Assembly: GCA_001800945.1 (NCBI GenBank)
Contig: MGWJ01000042.1
Location: 1-7,625 of the forward strand
Direction: 5' to 3'
DNA length: 7,625 nucleotides
DNA from: Flavobacteria bacterium RIFCSPLOWO2_12_FULL_31_7
GTDB taxonomy: Bacteria > Bacteroidota > Bacteroidia > Flavobacteriales > Flavobacteriaceae
In this document: positions 6,337 to 7,625 of the stretch, piece by piece
Layout: each line of letters begins with the position of its first letter
How positions within the stretch are numbered: the first letter of the stretch is position 1
Notes under the pieces: model-generated
Told to the model about the DNA's origin: nothing
Seen by the model: the letters and a program-made list of their open reading frames with translations, nothing else
Database searches by the model: none
Program-made: the position numbers and the translations under genes

Positions 6337-6360
6337 TTTTCAGTTTAAAATTTTCAGTTT
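6337..6360. repeat. Short tandem-like direct repeat TTTTCAGTTT in the obg leader
   Basis: TTTTCAGTTT occurs at 6337-6346 and exactly again at 6351-6360, separated by AAAA; a further TTTTCA follows at 6359-6364. On the minus strand this gives AAACTGAAAA units just before the obg start. Similar AACTGAAA runs appear, from memory, between genes in Flavobacteriia. It would lie inside the obg 5' leader if the candidate promoter is right. Confidence 0.5.
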
Positions 6361-6420
6361 TCATCGTTAATGTAAAACTGTTCTTCAAACTATTTGTATT
6401 CTTTAATTATATTTATTCGG

Positions 6421-6428
6421 CAAAGATA
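6421..6428 (-). promoter_or_regulatory. Candidate -7 promoter element for obg
   Basis: The minus strand reads TATCTTTG, an exact match to TAnnTTTG and to the form most typical of Flavobacteriia. It lies 94 bases before the obg start and just past the terminator-like hairpin of the upstream gene. No exact TTG is present about 20 bases further upstream. A leader of about 90 bases would follow. Confidence 0.6.
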
Positions 6429-6455
6429 CGTTTTTTACATAACTTATTTAAACAG

Positions 6456-6493
6456 AAAAAACAGCCTACAATGTTATCCATTTCAAGCTGTTT
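6456..6493 (-). terminator. Probable terminator after the CNNM/CBS gene
   Basis: On the minus strand AAACAGC (6493-6487) pairs with GCTGTTT (6465-6459). The 21-base loop can form an inner AATG/CATT stem. The stem runs into a T-run on that strand (A bases 6456-6461 on the plus strand). It lies 20 bases beyond the stop of the upstream gene and just before the obg promoter candidate, where a terminator is expected. Confidence 0.6.
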
Positions 6494-6512
6494 CATTTAT
6501 GTGATAAAAAAT

Positions 6513-7625
6513 TTATTCTGTTATTGCCTTTATTAGAATTTTATCAATTTTAACGCCATCCATATCTACTACTTCAAACTCTAATTTATTCCATATTAAT
6601 TTATCACCTTGTTTTGGAATACTTCCTAATTCGGTAATAATAAGTCCGCTTACGGTTGTTACTTCATAATCATTTAGCATATCGTCTAAATCGAAATAGG
6701 TCATAAAATCGTGTAAGGAATAATGTCCGTCCACTAACCAACTTCCGTCTTCTCTGGCTACTAACCTGAATTCTTCGTCGTAAAAATCGGCAGCATCACC
6801 TACTAAAGCTTCTAAAATATCATTTAAAGTAATTATCCCTTGGAAGATTCCATACTCATCCGTTACTAATGCATAATGAATTTTAGTTTTCTTGAAATTT
6901 TCTAAAGCTTTATATGCCGAAGTATGTTCAATAAAATATACGGGATCAATCATGATTTTTTGCAAATCGAAATCTCCTTTTTCTAAATTAGCGAATAAGT
7001 CTTTTAATAAAACCACACCAATTACTTCATCCAAATTTTCACTACAAACCGGATAAACTGAATGCAATTCATTTAAAATTTTGGTTTTTAATTCTTCGTA
7101 ACTTTCATCTAAAGCTAAGTAAACAATGCTTTTTCTATGTGTCATTAAAGAATTCACTTTTCTATCTCCAATGTGAAAAACACGTTCCACAATGTCTTGC
7201 TCAATTTCTTGAACCTCTCCTACTTCTGTTCCTTCTTTAATAATGGCTTTAATTTCTTCTTCAGTAACTTTACCATCAGCAGTTGGCTTGATGTTTAGCA
7301 ACTTCAAAATTCCATCTGTAGAAACAGTTAACAACCAAATAAAAGGAGCCGTTACTATAGAAATCATTTTCATAGGAACTGCTACTGCTTTTGCAATGGC
7401 TTCAGGATGATTTAAACCTATTCGTTTTGGCAACAATTCACCTAAAACTAAAGAGAAGAATGTTAAAACTACAACTACTACTCCAACAGCAATACTGTGA
7501 GAATAAGGAGAAGTTAAAGTGTAAGATGCAAAAAATGTTTCTACATCTGTTGTGATTTTATCACCAGAATAGATACCGGTTAAGATACCAATCAAGGTAA
7601 TACCAATTTGCACCGTAGACAAAAA
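6513..7625 (-). CDS. CNNM/CBS/CorC-type membrane protein ("hemolysin family"), C-terminal part
   Basis: Inner-membrane protein of the CNNM/CorC family, linked in several bacteria to magnesium or other cation export and homeostasis; older annotations call it hemolysin. The frame stays open to the window edge, so the N-terminus (first membrane helix) is missing. The TTG at 7622 is internal (FLSTVQIGITLIG is core family sequence). In the 370-residue fragment, DUF21/CNNM membrane segments lie at about 2-20, 44-64 and 78-108, with the conserved GELLPKRIGLNHPEA at 62-76. A soluble linker with acidic EEEIKAIIKEG follows. Two CBS domains (about 155-212 and 222-277) hold MTHRKSIVYL and DEYGIFQGIITLNDILEALVGD. 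A CorC/HlyC C-terminal domain (about 282-370) contains DGSWLVDGHYSLHDF and the Gly-rich SGLIITELGSIPKQGD. Flavobacteria have several paralogues, including the gliding protein GldE. I cannot assign this one and lean toward a general transporter-type member. Confidence 0.93.
   Translation of the reverse strand, partial: FLSTVQIGITLIGILTGIYSGDKITTDVETFFASYTLTSPYSHSIAVGVVVVVLTFFSLVLGELLPKRIGLNHPEAIAKAVAVPMKMISIVTAPFIWLLTVSTDGILKLLNIKPTADGKVTEEEIKAIIKEGTEVGEVQEIEQDIVERVFHIGDRKVNSLMTHRKSIVYLALDESYEELKTKILNELHSVYPVCSENLDEVIGVVLLKDLFANLEKGDFDLQKIMIDPVYFIEHTSAYKALENFKKTKIHYALVTDEYGIFQGIITLNDILEALVGDAADFYDEEFRLVAREDGSWLVDGHYSLHDFMTYFDLDDMLNDYEVTTVSGLIITELGSIPKQGDKLIWNKLEFEVVDMDGVKIDKILIKAITE

Noticed and set aside
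7620..7622. TTG as start of the CNNM/CBS protein
   Set aside because: It encodes an internal Leu in the conserved FLSTVQIGITLIG segment; the true start is beyond the window.
1..7625. CRISPR array, tRNA, rRNA, insertion sequence or defence system
   Set aside because: No regularly spaced repeats, no tRNA cloverleaf, no transposase and no defence-type domains were seen; the coding genes are ordinary for this group.

Overview
The window looks like a piece of chromosome from a member of the Flavobacteriaceae (Bacteroidota), close to Flavobacterium. The base composition is AT-rich. Starts lack Shine-Dalgarno sequences and sit in A-rich leaders. Candidate promoters follow the Bacteroidota TAnnTTTG -7 pattern. 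One protein ends in a type IX secretion (T9SS) sorting domain, and Obg lacks the C-terminal extension of Firmicutes homologues, as expected for this group. Both window edges cut a gene.

Layout: (1) 1-1032, plus strand: the 3' half of an ABC-F ATPase gene, a ribosome-associated translation factor family. (2) 1033-1646: a 614-base region with no convincing gene. It is crowded with repeat-like and structured elements: a CTGAGCGGAGTCGAAG-type repeat, an imperfect 21-bp inverted repeat, a compact multi-hairpin element that looks like a structured RNA, and a bidirectional terminator. (3) 1647-3794, minus: a periplasmic S46 dipeptidyl-peptidase with the glycine that marks DPP7-type specificity. (4) 3998-5269, minus: a secreted M43-like zinc metalloprotease with a T9SS tail. 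(5) 5326-6327, minus: the Obg GTPase. (6) 6513-7625, minus: the 3' part of a CNNM/CBS/CorC ("hemolysin") membrane protein gene.

The four minus-strand genes point the same way, but terminator-like hairpins and a candidate promoter lie in the gaps between them, so they are probably separate transcription units. The two proteases form a plausible functional pair: the metalloprotease is exported across the outer membrane to cut proteins, and the S46 enzyme removes dipeptides from imported oligopeptides in the periplasm. The flanking ABC-F, Obg and CNNM genes are housekeeping.

I see no new multi-gene system. The most interesting non-coding signal is the structured element at 1454-1571. Next are a perfect 24-bp palindrome over the obg stop codon and a very short hairpin leader in front of the metalloprotease gene.
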